64,000 bases of DNA from Bordetella trematum (lineage in GTDB: Bacteria > Pseudomonadota > Gammaproteobacteria > Burkholderiales > Burkholderiaceae_B). The notes below the pieces were generated by a model, which saw only the letters and a program-made list of their open reading frames with translations, was not told where the DNA came from and ran no database searches. The stretch spans positions 124,001 to 188,000 of the forward strand of contig NZ_FKBR01000045.1 of assembly GCF_900078335.1 (NCBI RefSeq), in the 5' to 3' direction. Shown in pieces: positions 34,863 through 45,198 of the stretch. Within the stretch, counting starts at the first letter, position 1, and every line of letters begins with the position of its first letter. Both the position numbers and the translations under genes were made by a program.

Positions 34863-35855
34863 ATGAAACTCAAATCCTGGATCACGCTGGCCGCGGCGCT
34901 GGCGGTGGCCGCGCCCGCCTGGGCCGCCGATACTTTCCGCGTGGGCTATCTGCGCGTCATGGACGATGCCCAGGCCATGGTCGCCCAGGAGGGCGGCTTT
35001 TACGAGAAAGCCGGCCTCCATACCGAACTGGTCGAGTTCAAATCGGGTACGGACCTCATCAAGGCCATCGTCGGCGGCCAGCTCGACATCGGCGTGCTGG
35101 GTTTCACCAATGCCGTGGCCTGGGCCTCCAAGGGCGCCGATCTGAAGGTGGTGGGTGGCGCGCAGCAAGGCTACCACTCCCTGCTGGTGCGCAATGACAG
35201 CGGCATTCGCGATATTGCTGGGCTCAAGGGCCGCGTGCTGGCCTCGCAATCGGAGGGCAGCACGGCCGATGTGGTACTCAAGGGCGTGGTGCTCAAAGAG
35301 GGCGGCCTGAGCGCCGATGACGTCAACGTGATGGGGGTCAGCCCGGCCGTGGCGGTGCAGTCGCTGGTGGGCAAGCGGGTCGACGCGGCTTTCCTGTTCG
35401 AGCCCTATGACCGCATCGCCCAGCTGGTGGCGCCGGTCACGCAAATCTACGAAGTCGGCCAGAGCTGGCCGTTTCCCTGCATGGTGGTCATCACTTCGGG
35501 CGATACCCTGGCCAAGCGCAAGGATGACGTCTGGAAAGCGCTCGATGCGCAGCGCGAGGCCATCGCCTTGCTGCAACAAAAGCCCGACGAGGCGGCCGGC
35601 CTGATTGCCCACTACTTCATCGCCGAGCCGACGCTCAAGACGCTCTCGCGTGGCGAACTGCCGCGCGAGACGGTGATCGCCGAGGCCATCCGCACGCAGG
35701 TGTTCACCGCCTCGCTGAACGAGGCGGACACCCGCCGCATGCAGGAGATCGCCGATATCCTGCAGGCCCAGGGCTCGCTCAAGACGCGCGACGGCAAGCC
35801 CTATGAGGTCGCCTCCATCCTGGATCTGTCCTGGCAAGAGGCGCGTCAGCCTTGA
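34863..35855 (+). CDS. periplasmic binding protein, SsuA/NMT1-like
   Basis: 330 residues beginning MKLKSWITLAAALAVAAPAWAAD, a Sec signal cleaved after AWA. The mature protein starts TFRVGYLRVMDDAQAMVAQE and contains GGQLDIGVLGFTNAVAWASK and GLKGRVLASQSEGSTADVVL, the two-lobe pattern of binding proteins for nitrate, sulfonates, taurine and thiamine precursors. The ATG at 34863 is preferred over the open frame at 34833. It overlaps the permease start. It determines ligand specificity, which cannot be told from sequence here. Confidence 0.88.
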   Translation: MKLKSWITLAAALAVAAPAWAADTFRVGYLRVMDDAQAMVAQEGGFYEKAGLHTELVEFKSGTDLIKAIVGGQLDIGVLGFTNAVAWASKGADLKVVGGAQQGYHSLLVRNDSGIRDIAGLKGRVLASQSEGSTADVVLKGVVLKEGGLSADDVNVMGVSPAVAVQSLVGKRVDAAFLFEPYDRIAQLVAPVTQIYEVGQSWPFPCMVVITSGDTLAKRKDDVWKALDAQREAIALLQQKPDEAAGLIAHYFIAEPTLKTLSRGELPRETVIAEAIRTQVFTASLNEADTRRMQEIADILQAQGSLKTRDGKPYEVASILDLSWQEARQP

Positions 35856-36625
35856 GTACGGTGCAACGCATGACCGGCGCGCGCAAGCACCTGGCCAGTG
35901 TGCTGGGCGTGTTGCTGATCCTTCTGCTGTGGCAGGTGGCGGCCTGGAGCCTGCCGGATTTCCTCATGCCCGGCGTGCCGGCCGTGCTTGCGCGACTGGC
36001 CGACGACATCGGCGCCAGCAGCTTTCATCAGGCCCTGGCCGGCACGCTCAGCCGGCTCGGGGCGGGTTACGGGCTGGCGCTGCTGGCCGGTATCGGTTTC
36101 GGCCTGCTGGCCGCCTTGCTGTCATTCTTTCGCGAGGTGCTGCGCAGCGCCATCGTCATCCTGCAGGCCATCCCTTCGATCGCCTGGGTGCCACTGTTTC
36201 TCATCCTGATGGGCTTCGGCAGCGCGCCCATCATCGTGGTGGTGGCGCTGGCGGCGTTCTTCCCGGCCGCTTTGAGCGTGATGAACGCCACCGAGTCGGT
36301 TCAGCGCGTCCATGTTTCGGCCGCGCGCGTGATGGGAGCGACCCCCTGGGGCTTGCTGCGGCGGGTTTACCTGCCGGCAGTCATGCCGGAGCTGATCACC
36401 GGGGCCCAACTGGCTTTCGGCAATGCCTGGCGCGCCCTGATCTCGGCAGAGATGCTGATCGGCTTCGGCAAGGGGCTGGGGCGTTCGCTGGCCTATTCCG
36501 GCGAGATTGCCGACATGACCGGCGTGATGGCCAACATCCTGGTCATTGCGGTGCTGGCCGCGCTGATCGATCAACTGGTGCTGGAGAACCTCAAGCACCG
36601 TTTGCTGCGCTACCAGTATGTCTGA
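35852..36625 (+). CDS. ABC importer permease, SsuC/TauC-like
   Basis: 257 residues with about six membrane helices and the binding-protein-dependent transport signature SAARVMGATPWGLLRRVYLP (the EAA-loop that docks on the ATPase), followed by NAWRALISAEMLIGFGKGLG. The TTG at 35852 overlaps the stop of the binding-protein gene; ATG 35870 is an alternative start. It works with the ATPase and binding protein immediately upstream, and its last bases overlap the start of the next gene. Confidence 0.9.
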   Translation: MSTVQRMTGARKHLASVLGVLLILLLWQVAAWSLPDFLMPGVPAVLARLADDIGASSFHQALAGTLSRLGAGYGLALLAGIGFGLLAALLSFFREVLRSAIVILQAIPSIAWVPLFLILMGFGSAPIIVVVALAAFFPAALSVMNATESVQRVHVSAARVMGATPWGLLRRVYLPAVMPELITGAQLAFGNAWRALISAEMLIGFGKGLGRSLAYSGEIADMTGVMANILVIAVLAALIDQLVLENLKHRLLRYQYV

Positions 36626-37424
36626 GTCTCGTTGCCGGGCAGGGTGGGGCACGTGGCTGGCCGCGCTGGCGCTGATGCTGTCGGCCGGCGTCAGTGCGGC
36701 GGCGGGGCCGTTTGCCCAGGCCCAGGCGCGTGGCGAGCTGCGCGTGGGGGTGCCTGCGCTGGCCGATGCGCAGCGCGTTCGCACGCCGCATGGCCTGGGG
36801 CCGCTGGCCGCCGAGCGCCTGGCGCAGGCCCTGGGGCTGCCGCTGGCGCTGCAGGCGCTGGCTGCCGATCAGGCGGCCGATGCGCTGGCCGCAGGGCAGG
36901 TGGATGTGGTGCTGATGGCTGCCGGCGAGCCCCCGGGCGTGGCGCCCCGGCAGGCCTGGGTGGCGGCGCGTTATCAGCCGCAGCCGCGCGCCGTGATACG
37001 CAGCGACACGCCCATGCGTCGCTGGGAAGAGGCCCGCGGGCGCAGCGTCTGCATGGCGCGGGCCAACCAGCCGGCGCGCGCGTTGGCGCACAGCCACGGC
37101 GCGGTGCTGCAGGAATACGATTTGCCGTCCGAGGCGCTGGTGGCCGTGCGTGAAGGGCGCTGCGACATCGGCCTGATCGACGACGCCGCCTGGCAGAGCC
37201 TGATGCAGCTTCCCGAGTGGCGCAAGTTCTCCGCCAGCCTGCCGCCGGAGGGTCCGCATGCCGAGTCGGGCTGGCTGGTGCCGGCCGCCGAGCAGGCCTG
37301 GCTGGCGCGTGAGATGCGGCTGTGGCAGGGGCGGGGTGTCTGGCGCGAACTGGCCGGGCGCTGGGCGCGCGAGGTGGCCTTCGACGTCTATCTGGACCAG
37401 GACGGCATCGACTGCCACGGCTAG
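36618..37424 (+). CDS. second periplasmic binding protein-like protein (family 3 type, divergent)
   Basis: 268 residues with a signal peptide (WGTWLAALALMLSAGVSAAA) and a mature part resembling polar-amino-acid binding proteins: ARGELRVGVPALAD, DALAAGQVDVVLMAAGEPPG, RRWEEARGRSVCMAR and VAVREGRCDIGLIDDAAWQS. It contains three Cys residues. It overlaps the permease gene by eight bases, so it belongs to the same operon even though it looks like a different solute-binding family from the first binding protein. It may be a degenerate accessory receptor. Confidence 0.65.
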   Translation: MSESRCRAGWGTWLAALALMLSAGVSAAAGPFAQAQARGELRVGVPALADAQRVRTPHGLGPLAAERLAQALGLPLALQALAADQAADALAAGQVDVVLMAAGEPPGVAPRQAWVAARYQPQPRAVIRSDTPMRRWEEARGRSVCMARANQPARALAHSHGAVLQEYDLPSEALVAVREGRCDIGLIDDAAWQSLMQLPEWRKFSASLPPEGPHAESGWLVPAAEQAWLAREMRLWQGRGVWRELAGRWAREVAFDVYLDQDGIDCHG

Positions 37425-37453
37425 GCCTGCCGGCGCCGCTACAATGCCGGAGT

Positions 37454-38053
37454 ATGACGCAGACTCTCGCCGCCGCCTGTTCTTTCGAAGAAGACATCAA
37501 GAAAAGCCGCTTTCTGGGCCATGCCAGCCCGGTGGCCAGCGTGGACGAAGCCATGGCTTTCTTCGCCCGGCACAGCGTGCCCGAGGCGACCCACAACTGC
37601 TGGGCCTACCGCATCGGCCAGAACTACCGCTACAACGATGATGGCGAGCCGGGCGGCACGGCAGGGCGCCCCATTCTGCAGGCCATCGACGGCCAGGGCC
37701 TGGATCGCGTGGCGGTGCTGGTGGTGCGCTGGTTCGGAGGAATCAAGCTGGGCGCCGGCGGGCTCGTGCGGGCCTATGGCGGATGCGCAGCCAACTGCCT
37801 GCGCGCGGGCCAATACCTGGAGATCGTGGCCACCAGCCAGGTGCGCTGCCGTTGCGGCTTCGCGGAACTGGCCTTGCTGCGGGCGCGGCTGGCGCCGGCC
37901 GGCGCCGTCATCCTGCAGGAGGAGTTCGACGCCGACGGCGTGCAGCTCACGCTGGAGATTCCCGATGCCGCGCTGCAAGCGCTGCAGGCCGTGGCCGCCA
38001 ACATCACGCGCGGCCAGTCAGGCTGGGAAGTGCTCGACGCCGGAGCGGGCTGA
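37454..38053 (+). CDS. YigZ/IMPACT-family protein
   Basis: 199 residues. The N-terminal IMPACT domain shows KKSRFLGHASPVASVDEAMA, THNCWAYRIG and YNDDGEPGGTAGRPILQAID, followed by VLVVRWFGGIKLGAGGLVRA, the family signature. The C-terminal DUF1949 domain spans about residues 135-195. Eukaryotic IMPACT regulates GCN2; the bacterial role is unclear. GGAG precedes the ATG at 37454 closely. Convergent with the thioredoxin gene. Confidence 0.9.
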   Translation: MTQTLAAACSFEEDIKKSRFLGHASPVASVDEAMAFFARHSVPEATHNCWAYRIGQNYRYNDDGEPGGTAGRPILQAIDGQGLDRVAVLVVRWFGGIKLGAGGLVRAYGGCAANCLRAGQYLEIVATSQVRCRCGFAELALLRARLAPAGAVILQEEFDADGVQLTLEIPDAALQALQAVAANITRGQSGWEVLDAGAG

Positions 38054-38071
38054 GCCGCCCCGGCAGGCCCC

Positions 38072-38452
38072 TCAGGCCTTGTCGCCGGCGTCGTTCTCGG
38101 CCTGGGCGATCTCGCGATGCACTTCGCTCATGTCCAGGCCCTTGACCTTGCCCAGCAACTCGTCGAGCTGGCCCGCGCTCAGGGCGCCGGGCTGCGAGAA
38201 CAGCAGCACTTTTTCGCGGAACACCATCAGGGTCGGGATGGAGCGGATGCCCAGTGCGCCGGCGAGCTCCTGTTCGACATCGGTGTTGACCTTGGCAAAG
38301 GTGACGTCGGGGTGCTGTTCGGCCGCTTGCTCGAAGACCGGGGCGAAGCCACGGCAGGGGCCGCACCACGGGGCCCAGAAATCGATGATCAGGGTGCCGT
38401 CAGGGGTGATGGCATCCTGGAAGGTGTCTTTGGTGAGTTCAACAATGCTCAT
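38072..38452 (-). CDS. thioredoxin-family protein
   Basis: 126 residues. Active site WAPWCGPC at about residues 27-34, then the cis-Pro loop SIPTLMVF; the N-terminus MSIVELTKDTFQDAI is thioredoxin-like. No signal peptide, so a cytosolic disulfide reductase. Compared with TrxA (about 108 residues) it has an extra 15-20 charged C-terminal residues (MSEVHREIAQAENDAGDKA). AAGGA upstream supports the ATG at 38452. Because another trxA probably exists elsewhere, I leave the symbol blank. Confidence 0.9.
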   Translation of the reverse strand: MSIVELTKDTFQDAITPDGTLIIDFWAPWCGPCRGFAPVFEQAAEQHPDVTFAKVNTDVEQELAGALGIRSIPTLMVFREKVLLFSQPGALSAGQLDELLGKVKGLDMSEVHREIAQAENDAGDKA

Positions 38453-38546
38453 GGCGTTGTCCTTGCCGACGGACGGCGTTAGGGGCGTCTCAGCGCCCGG
38501 TTGGCGCGGTCGGCGACCGCGAGAGAGAAGGGCAGGCTGGCCGCAA

Positions 38547-39578
38547 TCAGCCGCCTGCCGTGTCGTTGGCCGTGCCGGTGGCACAGGGTGTTTTCAGGCC
38601 GGCAACGATCTCATAGGAGCGCAGCCGGTGGTTCAGGTCATAGAAGTCAGACACGATCATGACTTCGTCGGCCTGCGTTTCGGCCACCAGGGCCTCAAGC
38701 TGGCGCCTGACCGTCTCCGGGCCGCCCACGATGGCCGCGCCCAGTCTTTGTTCGACGGCCGCGCGCTCCCATTCGTTCCACAGCCCGTCCATGGAGGGCA
38801 CCGGCGGCTGCAGCGGCAGGCGGTTGCCCCGGATCAGCGACAGGAACTTCAGTTGCTGGGTGGTGGACAGGAAGCGGGCTTCCTCGTCGGTCGGGGCGGC
38901 CACCACCGGCACGCCGATCATGGCGTAGGGGCGGGCCAGCGTGGCTGACGGGCGGAACAACTGCCGGTACAGGCGCATGGCGGCCATGCCTTCGGGCGAG
39001 AAGTGGCCGGCGAAGGAGAAGGGCAGGCCCAGCTCGGCGGCCATGCGCGCGGAAAAATCGCTCGAACCCAGCAGCCAGATCGGGATGTCCAGACCCGCGC
39101 CGGGAATGGCGCGCACGGCCTGGCCGGGACGCTCCGGCGCCAGCAGGGCGCGCAATTCCTCGACCAGCGCCGGGAACTCCAGGCCGCTGCGCGGGCTGCG
39201 CCGCAAGGCCTGCTGGGTGGCGCCATCGCTGCCGGGCGCGCGTCCCAGGCCCAGGTCGATACGGCCCGGGTAAAGGGTTTCCAGGGTGCCGAACTGTTCG
39301 GCGATGATCAGCGGCGCATGGTTGGGCAGCATGATGCCGCCCGACCCCACGCGCAGGCGCGTGGTCTGGCTGGCCACCAGGCCGATCAGCACCGCCGTGG
39401 CGCTGGAGGCCACGCCGGTGATGTTGTGGTGTTCGGCCAGCCAGAAACGCTGGTAGCCGAGACGCTCGGCGTGCTGCGCCAGCGCGACCGTGTTGCGGAA
39501 CGCGTCAGCCGCGTTTCCGCCCTGCACGATGGGCGCCAGATCGAGAAGGGAAAAAGGGATATCGGCCAGGCTGCTCAT
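38547..39578 (-). CDS. LLM-class flavin-dependent oxidoreductase (YhbW/luciferase-like)
   Basis: 343 residues. The bacterial-luciferase-like TIM-barrel family is shown by [15 protein letters not shown] near the N-terminus, [41 protein letters not shown] and the later [20 protein letters not shown]. It likely uses FMN with a reductant; the substrate is unknown. The start at 39578 ([16 protein letters not shown]) matches the usual YhbW-type N-terminus. It lies about 95 bases upstream of the thioredoxin gene on the same strand. Confidence 0.88.
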   Translation of the reverse strand: MSSLADIPFSLLDLAPIVQGGNAADAFRNTVALAQHAERLGYQRFWLAEHHNITGVASSATAVLIGLVASQTTRLRVGSGGIMLPNHAPLIIAEQFGTLETLYPGRIDLGLGRAPGSDGATQQALRRSPRSGLEFPALVEELRALLAPERPGQAVRAIPGAGLDIPIWLLGSSDFSARMAAELGLPFSFAGHFSPEGMAAMRLYRQLFRPSATLARPYAMIGVPVVAAPTDEEARFLSTTQQLKFLSLIRGNRLPLQPPVPSMDGLWNEWERAAVEQRLGAAIVGGPETVRRQLEALVAETQADEVMIVSDFYDLNHRLRSYEIVAGLKTPCATGTANDTAGG

Positions 39579-39694
39579 GGGACTGTCTCTTTGTGCCGCT
39601 GCGGAGCCCTGGCGGCACCGCCTGCGCATCGATGAATGGCAATGGTGACAGTGTATCGGGCTTTTGGGGGCCGGGGCCGAGCAACCTTGTCGTG

Positions 39695-39729
39695 GATCGG
39701 GTCGATAGCCTGAGCATATCGACCCGATC
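39695..39729. repeat. perfect 13-bp inverted repeat
   Basis: GATCGGGTCGATA (39695-39707) and TATCGACCCGATC (39717-39729) are exact complements around a nine-base loop, six bases after the stop of the NCS2 permease gene. There is no T-run on either side. It could be a terminator stem or an operator for the LLM gene downstream. Confidence 0.55.
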
Positions 39730-39734
39730 GGGCC

Positions 39735-41027
39735 TTATCCCGGGAAGAAGGCGTAGCGGATCACGAACAGCGCGGCCACCAGCCAGGTGGCCGGATGGAC
39801 CTCGCGCACGCGCCCGGTGCAGGTCTTGAGCACCACGTAGCTGATGAAGCCGAACGCCAGGCCGTTGGCAATCGAGTAGGTGAACGGCATGATCAGCGCC
39901 GTGAGCGCGGCCGGCGTGGCCTCGGAAATATCATCCCATTTGATGTCGATGAGTTCGCGCATCATCAGGCCGGCCACATAGAGCAGGGCGGGCGCAGTCG
40001 CGTAGGCCGGCACCGAGCCGGCCAGCGGGGCGATGAACAGCGCCGCCAGAAACAGCACGGCCACCACCAGCGCAGTCAGGCCGGTCCGTCCTCCGGCCTG
40101 TACGCCGGAGGCGCTTTCGACGAAGGCGGTGGTGCTGCTGGTGCCGAGCACCGAGCCGGCCACGATGGCGGTACTGTCGGCAAACAGCGCGCGACCCAGG
40201 CGGTTGGGTCGGTTCTCGGGTACCAGGCCGGCGCGCTTGGCCACCCCCATCAGGGTGCCGGTGGCGTCGAACACCTCGACCAGCACAAAGGCCAGGATCA
40301 CATGCAGCAGGCCCGCATTGAGCGCGCCCATGATGTCCAGCTTGAAGAAGGTCGGCTCCAGGCTCGGCGGCGCCGAGAAAACACCATGGAATTCGTTGTA
40401 GCCCATCAGCATGGACAGCACCGTGACCACCAGGATGCCGATCAGGATGGCGCCGCGCACGCGCAGGGCATCCAGCACGGCGATGATGAAAAAGCCCAGG
40501 ATGGCGAACAGGGGGCCGTGGCTGCGCAGATCGCCCAGCGTGACCTTGGTTTCGGGGTGCGCGGCCACGATGCCGGCGCTGGACAGGGCGATGATGGCCA
40601 GGAACAGCCCGATGCCGGCCGCGATGGCGCTGCGCAGGGAGCTGGGAATGCCCCGGATCAGCCAGGCCCGGATGCCCGAGATCGTCAGGATGACGAAGAT
40701 GACGCCCGAGATGAAGACCGCGCCCAGGGCCTGCTCCCAGGTGTAGCCCATGGTTTTCACCACGGCGAAGGCGAAGAAGGCATTGAGCCCCATGCCCGGG
40801 GCCATGCCGATGGGCCAGTTGGCCACCAGCGCCATCACCAGCGAGCCCAGCGCGGCGGCCAGGCAGGTGGCGACGAACACGGCGTTGCGGTCCATGCCGG
40901 TGGACGAGAGAATGTCCGGGTTGACGAAGATGATGTACGACATCGTCAGGAAGGTGGTCAGCCCGGCGATCATTTCGGTTCTGACCGTCGTGGCGTGCTC
41001 ACGCAACTTGAATAGCTTCTCGAGCAT
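39735..41027 (-). CDS. NCS2-family purine permease (adenine/guanine/hypoxanthine type)
   Basis: 430 residues and about 12-14 helices. [54 protein letters not shown] and [18 protein letters not shown] are characteristic of the AzgA-like (PurP/GhxP) branch, which imports adenine or guanine/hypoxanthine with protons, rather than of uracil or xanthine permeases. The ATG at 41027 is preferred over the open frame at 41078. It diverges from tsaD. Exact purine preference cannot be decided by eye. Confidence 0.9.
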   Translation of the reverse strand: MLEKLFKLREHATTVRTEMIAGLTTFLTMSYIIFVNPDILSSTGMDRNAVFVATCLAAALGSLVMALVANWPIGMAPGMGLNAFFAFAVVKTMGYTWEQALGAVFISGVIFVILTISGIRAWLIRGIPSSLRSAIAAGIGLFLAIIALSSAGIVAAHPETKVTLGDLRSHGPLFAILGFFIIAVLDALRVRGAILIGILVVTVLSMLMGYNEFHGVFSAPPSLEPTFFKLDIMGALNAGLLHVILAFVLVEVFDATGTLMGVAKRAGLVPENRPNRLGRALFADSTAIVAGSVLGTSSTTAFVESASGVQAGGRTGLTALVVAVLFLAALFIAPLAGSVPAYATAPALLYVAGLMMRELIDIKWDDISEATPAALTALIMPFTYSIANGLAFGFISYVVLKTCTGRVREVHPATWLVAALFVIRYAFFPG

Positions 41028-41188
41028 TACTGTCCCCGATTCAAGCGAGAGAAAAAGAAAGGAAGGAGCGCATGCCATCGGCGTGGCGCCGATGCGTGGA
41101 AATCCGAGCCCGTCCCCTGGCGGCCCTGGTGCCGGCGATGCGTTCCGCGCGACGGGGCGTATTCTCGCACCGTGTAAACTCTGCAGCC

Positions 41189-42229
41189 ATGATTATTCTC
41201 GGTTTTGAAAGCTCGTGCGATGAAACGGGGGTCGCTGCGGTCTGTACGCAACGCGGCCTGCTGGCGCACGCCCTGCATTCTCAGATCGCCATGCACCAGG
41301 AGTATGGCGGCGTGGTGCCGGAGCTGGCCTCGCGCGATCACATCCGGCGCATCGTGCCGCTGACCCGCGAGGTGCTGGCACGCGCCGGCCTGGAGCGCAG
41401 CGACATCGGCGCCGTGGCCTACACCGCCGGGCCCGGCCTGGCCGGCGCGCTGCTGGTGGGCGCCAGCGTGGCCCAGTCGCTGGCCTGGTCGCTGGGGCTG
41501 CCGGCCATTCCCATCCACCACCTGGAAGGGCATCTGTTGTCGCCGCTGCTGGCCGATCCGCGGCCCGAGTTTCCCTTCGTGGCCCTGCTGGTGTCCGGCG
41601 GGCATACCCAGTTGATGCGCGTGGACGGCGTGGGCCGCTATACCCTGCTGGGGGAAACCCTCGATGACGCTGCCGGCGAAGCCTTCGACAAATCGGCCAA
41701 GCTGCTCGGCCTGGGCTATCCGGGCGGCCCGGCGCTCTCGCGCCTGGCCCAGCAAGGTGACGCCAGCCGTTTCGAGCTGCCGCGTCCCATGCTGCACAGC
41801 GGCGACCTGGACTTCAGCTTCAGCGGCCTGAAAACGGCCGTCCTCACGCGCGCCAAGGCCGAGCGCGGGGCCAGCGGCGAGCTCGATCCCCAGGCCTGCG
41901 CCGATCTCTGCGCGGCCACCGAGGCGGCCATCATCGATGTGCTGGCGGCCAAGTCCATCAAGGCGCTCAAGCAGACCGGCCTGCGCCGCCTGGTCGTCGC
42001 CGGGGGCGTGGGCGCCAACCGTCTGTTGCGCCTGCGCCTGGGCGAGGCCTTGCCGCGCCTGAAGGCCACGGCCTACTTCCCGCCGCTGGAGCTGTGCACC
42101 GACAACGGCGCCATGATCGCCTTTGCCGGCGCCGAGCGCGTCAAGGCCGGCCTGGCGCGCCTCCAGCCCGGCCAGCACGGCTTCACCGTGCGCCCGCGCT
42201 GGGACCTGAGCGAGCTGCAGGCCGCTTGA
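41189..42229 (+). CDS. tsaD: tRNA N6-adenosine threonylcarbamoyltransferase TsaD
   Basis: 346 residues. It transfers the threonylcarbamoyl group onto A37 of ANN-decoding tRNAs with TsaB and TsaE. ASKHA-type blocks are [38 protein letters not shown] and [13 protein letters not shown]; the metal-binding H111-x3-H115 lies in IHHLEGH; the C-terminal [13 protein letters not shown] and [12 protein letters not shown] complete the signature. Size is normal. It is divergent from the purine permease and convergent with argH. Confidence 0.97.
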   Translation: MIILGFESSCDETGVAAVCTQRGLLAHALHSQIAMHQEYGGVVPELASRDHIRRIVPLTREVLARAGLERSDIGAVAYTAGPGLAGALLVGASVAQSLAWSLGLPAIPIHHLEGHLLSPLLADPRPEFPFVALLVSGGHTQLMRVDGVGRYTLLGETLDDAAGEAFDKSAKLLGLGYPGGPALSRLAQQGDASRFELPRPMLHSGDLDFSFSGLKTAVLTRAKAERGASGELDPQACADLCAATEAAIIDVLAAKSIKALKQTGLRRLVVAGGVGANRLLRLRLGEALPRLKATAYFPPLELCTDNGAMIAFAGAERVKAGLARLQPGQHGFTVRPRWDLSELQAA

Positions 42230-42245
42230 GGCGGCGGCGCGCCGC

Positions 42246-42285
42246 AAAGAAAACCGCCCGCGGCCGCGAAGCGGCAGCGGGCGGT
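42246..42285 (-). terminator. intrinsic terminator of argH
   Basis: On the minus strand ACCGCCCGC pairs with GCGGGCGGT, extended by an inner GCCGC/GCGGC stem with one mismatch and a three-base loop, followed by TTTTCTTT. It lies 23 bases after the argH stop and between the convergent tsaD and argH genes. Confidence 0.85.
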
Positions 42286-42308
42286 GTCTGGCCGGCAGGC
42301 TTTTCGGG

Positions 42309-43727
42309 TCAGCCGCGTTGGGTTTCCTTCAGGATGCGTTGCGCTTCCTCGTGGACGCGCTCCGGCGCGGTGCCGCCGATGTGCTTGCGGGCGGCGACCG
42401 AGCCTTCCAGCGTGAGCACTTCGTGGATGTCGGTCTCGATGGCAGGGTGGTAGGCCTGTAGTTCCGCCAGGGTCAGGTCGGCCAGGTCGCAGCCGCGCTG
42501 TTCGCAGTCGCGCACGGCGTGCGCCACCACTTCGTGCGCGTCGCGAAACGGCAGGCCGCGTTTGACGAGGTAGTCGGCCAGGTCGGTGGCGGTGGCAAAG
42601 CCCTGCAGGGCAGCCGCGCGCATGGCCTCGGGCTTGACCTTGATGCCGGCGGCCATGTCGGCGAACAGCGTCAGGGTGTCGCGCAGGGTGTCGACGGTGT
42701 CGAACAGCCCTTCCTTGTCTTCCTGGTTGTCCTTGTTGTAGGCCAGCGGCTGGCCTTTCATCAGGGTGAGCAGGGCGACCAGGTGGCCGTTGACGCGGCC
42801 GGTCTTGCCGCGCGCCAGCTCGGGCACGTCGGGGTTCTTCTTCTGCGGCATGATGGAGCTGCCGGTGCAGAAACGGTCGGCCAGGTCGATGAAGCCCACG
42901 CGCGGGCTCATCCACAGCACCAGCTCTTCGGACAGGCGCGAGACGTGCGTCATGACCAGCGCGGCGGCGGCGCAGAACTCGATGGCGAAGTCGCGGTCGG
43001 AGACGGCGTCCAGCGAGTTGCGGCAGACGCCGTCAAAGCCCAGCGTGCGCGCCACGCGCTCGCGATCGATGGGAAAGGACGTGCCGGCCAGGGCGGCCGC
43101 GCCCAGCGGCAGGCGGTTGACGCGCTTGCGGCAGTCGGCCAGGCGCTCGGCGTCGCGGCCGAACATTTCGGCATAGGCCAGCAGGTGGTGGCCGAAGGTG
43201 ACCGGCTGGGCCACCTGCAGGTGGGTGAAGCCCGGCATGATGGTCGCGGCGTTCTCGCGTGCGACGCCGGCCAGGGCATGGCGCAGTTCGCGCAGCAGGT
43301 CGATCAGCACGTCGATCTCGTCGCGCAGCCACAGGCGGATGTCGGTGGCGACCTGGTCATTGCGCGAGCGGCCGGTGTGCAGGCGCTTGCCGGCATCGCC
43401 GACCAGCTCGACCAGGCGCTTTTCGATGTTCAGGTGAACGTCTTCGAGATCGAGCAGCCACTGGAAACTGCCGGCGTCGATTTCAGCGAGGATCTGCTGC
43501 ATGCCGCGCTCGATGTCGGCGAGATCCTGGGCCGAAATGATGCCCTGCGCGGCCAGCATGTCGGCGTGCGCGAGCGAGCCGCGGATATCGTGGCGCGCCA
43601 GGCGCTTGTCGAAGTCTACCGAGGCGGTATAGCGCTTGACGAGGTCGGAGACGGGCTCGGAGAAGCGAGCGGACCAGGCTTGGGCCTTGTTGGCGAACTG
43701 GTCTTGGGAGGAGGTCGTATTTGCCAT
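42309..43727 (-). CDS. argH: argininosuccinate lyase ArgH
   Basis: 472 residues. Cleaves argininosuccinate to arginine and fumarate, the last step of arginine synthesis. The fumarase/ASL-superfamily signature [15 protein letters not shown] is intact, as are [20 protein letters not shown] and [20 protein letters not shown] with the catalytic His. The start [18 protein letters not shown] at 43727 is preferred over the open frame at 43781. An intrinsic terminator follows. It is divergent from the mechanosensitive channel gene. Confidence 0.97.
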   Translation of the reverse strand: MANTTSSQDQFANKAQAWSARFSEPVSDLVKRYTASVDFDKRLARHDIRGSLAHADMLAAQGIISAQDLADIERGMQQILAEIDAGSFQWLLDLEDVHLNIEKRLVELVGDAGKRLHTGRSRNDQVATDIRLWLRDEIDVLIDLLRELRHALAGVARENAATIMPGFTHLQVAQPVTFGHHLLAYAEMFGRDAERLADCRKRVNRLPLGAAALAGTSFPIDRERVARTLGFDGVCRNSLDAVSDRDFAIEFCAAAALVMTHVSRLSEELVLWMSPRVGFIDLADRFCTGSSIMPQKKNPDVPELARGKTGRVNGHLVALLTLMKGQPLAYNKDNQEDKEGLFDTVDTLRDTLTLFADMAAGIKVKPEAMRAAALQGFATATDLADYLVKRGLPFRDAHEVVAHAVRDCEQRGCDLADLTLAELQAYHPAIETDIHEVLTLEGSVAARKHIGGTAPERVHEEAQRILKETQRG

Positions 43728-43836
43728 GATGGCAGGAATTATAGGGCCTGTCTTTGCGGCCGGGCGAGCCCGCGCCTGCACGCGCGCTCGCCGATGAAGG
43801 ATAATTCGCCCAGTCGGATTACGAAAGGAGCAGGCC

Positions 43837-45162
43837 TTGACCCCTGAGTGGCAGACCGTCGTCGAGACCCTGGATCACTATGTGCCCACCCAGCCCTGGG
43901 CCCAGACCCTGGTGGGGGTGGCGGTGCTGGCCGCCAGCGCGCTGTTCATCCAGTGGGTCGTGGCCCTGCTGGTGCTGTACTTCGCCAAGCGTCTGCTCAA
44001 GGCCATCGGCCACGAGGACTGGGACGCTGCCCTGCAGCGCCGGCGCGCCTATCACAACCTCTGGTACGCGGTGCCGTTCGCCGTGGTGTCGCTGGGCATC
44101 GGCCTGGTGCCGCATGCCGAGAAGGCGGCCGCGGTGGTCGGCCGGCTGGCCCATGCCGGCGCCTGGATCTGCGTGTTCGTGGCGTTCAACGGGGTGCTCA
44201 GCGCGCTGCAGGACACCTATTCGGCGACCACGCGGGCCCAGACGCGCTCCATCAAGGGTTATATCCAGATCAGCAAGCTGGTGCTGGCCGTGATCTGCGT
44301 GGTGCTGGTGCTGTCCATTCTCATGGACCGCTCGCCTCTGTGGATGATCTCCGGCCTGGGCGCGCTCTCGGCGGTGCTGCTGCTGGTGTTCAAGGACACG
44401 CTGCTCTCCCTGGTGGCCAGCACCCAGCTCACATCCAATGACATGCTGCGCATCGGCGACTGGATCGAGATGCCGCAGGCCAACGCCGATGGCTTCGTCA
44501 AGGACATCGCCCTGCACACCGTCAAGGTGCAGAACTGGGACAACACCGTGACCACGGTGCCGACATACAAACTGTTTTCGGAAAGCTACCGCAACTACCG
44601 GCAGATGTTCGAGTCCGGCGGGCGGCGCATCAAGCGCACCCTGCGCATCGACGCCCAGTCGGTACGCTTTCTGAGCGAACAGGATGCCCAGCATCTGATG
44701 AAGTTCAAGCTGCTGCATGACTACCTGCGCGGCAAGCAGACCGATCTCGAGCGCGCCAACGAGCAGCTCGGCGAACTGGCCCAGGTCCCGGCCAACCGCC
44801 GCCGCCTCACCAATATCGGCACCTTTCGCGCCTACGCGGTCGCCTATTTGCGGCACAACACCGAGGTGCGGCAGGACATGGCGCTCATGGTGCGCATGAT
44901 GGAGCCGCAGGCCGAGGGTATTCCCATCGAGGTCTATTGCTTCAGCGCCCTGACGGCCTGGGTGGAGTACGAGCGCATCCAGGGCGATATCTTCGATCAC
45001 CTGCTGGCGATTCTGCCCGAACTGGGCCTGCGTCTCTATCAGCAGCCTTCCGGCTCCGATCTGAGCGGCTTCTCCGGCCAATTGCGCCAGGCCGTGCTGG
45101 AGCAGGCCCGCGAGGATGCGCCGCGGCCGGCCTTGGCGCATGATGAAAGCGTCATGCGATAA
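43837..45162 (+). CDS. MscS-family mechanosensitive channel, YbdG-like
   Basis: 441 residues. About five membrane helices (from [20 protein letters not shown] to [20 protein letters not shown]) lead into the MscS beta domain (IRIGDWIEM-type: [40 protein letters not shown]), with an insertion before the C-terminal domain as in E. coli YbdG/MscM. It would open under membrane tension on osmotic downshock. The start is TTG at 43837, supported by a strong AAAGGAG six bases upstream. Confidence 0.9.
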   Translation: MTPEWQTVVETLDHYVPTQPWAQTLVGVAVLAASALFIQWVVALLVLYFAKRLLKAIGHEDWDAALQRRRAYHNLWYAVPFAVVSLGIGLVPHAEKAAAVVGRLAHAGAWICVFVAFNGVLSALQDTYSATTRAQTRSIKGYIQISKLVLAVICVVLVLSILMDRSPLWMISGLGALSAVLLLVFKDTLLSLVASTQLTSNDMLRIGDWIEMPQANADGFVKDIALHTVKVQNWDNTVTTVPTYKLFSESYRNYRQMFESGGRRIKRTLRIDAQSVRFLSEQDAQHLMKFKLLHDYLRGKQTDLERANEQLGELAQVPANRRRLTNIGTFRAYAVAYLRHNTEVRQDMALMVRMMEPQAEGIPIEVYCFSALTAWVEYERIQGDIFDHLLAILPELGLRLYQQPSGSDLSGFSGQLRQAVLEQAREDAPRPALAHDESVMR

Positions 45163-45198
45163 TCGGGCCTCTTTTTCACTGCATTGGGATCGTCGTTC

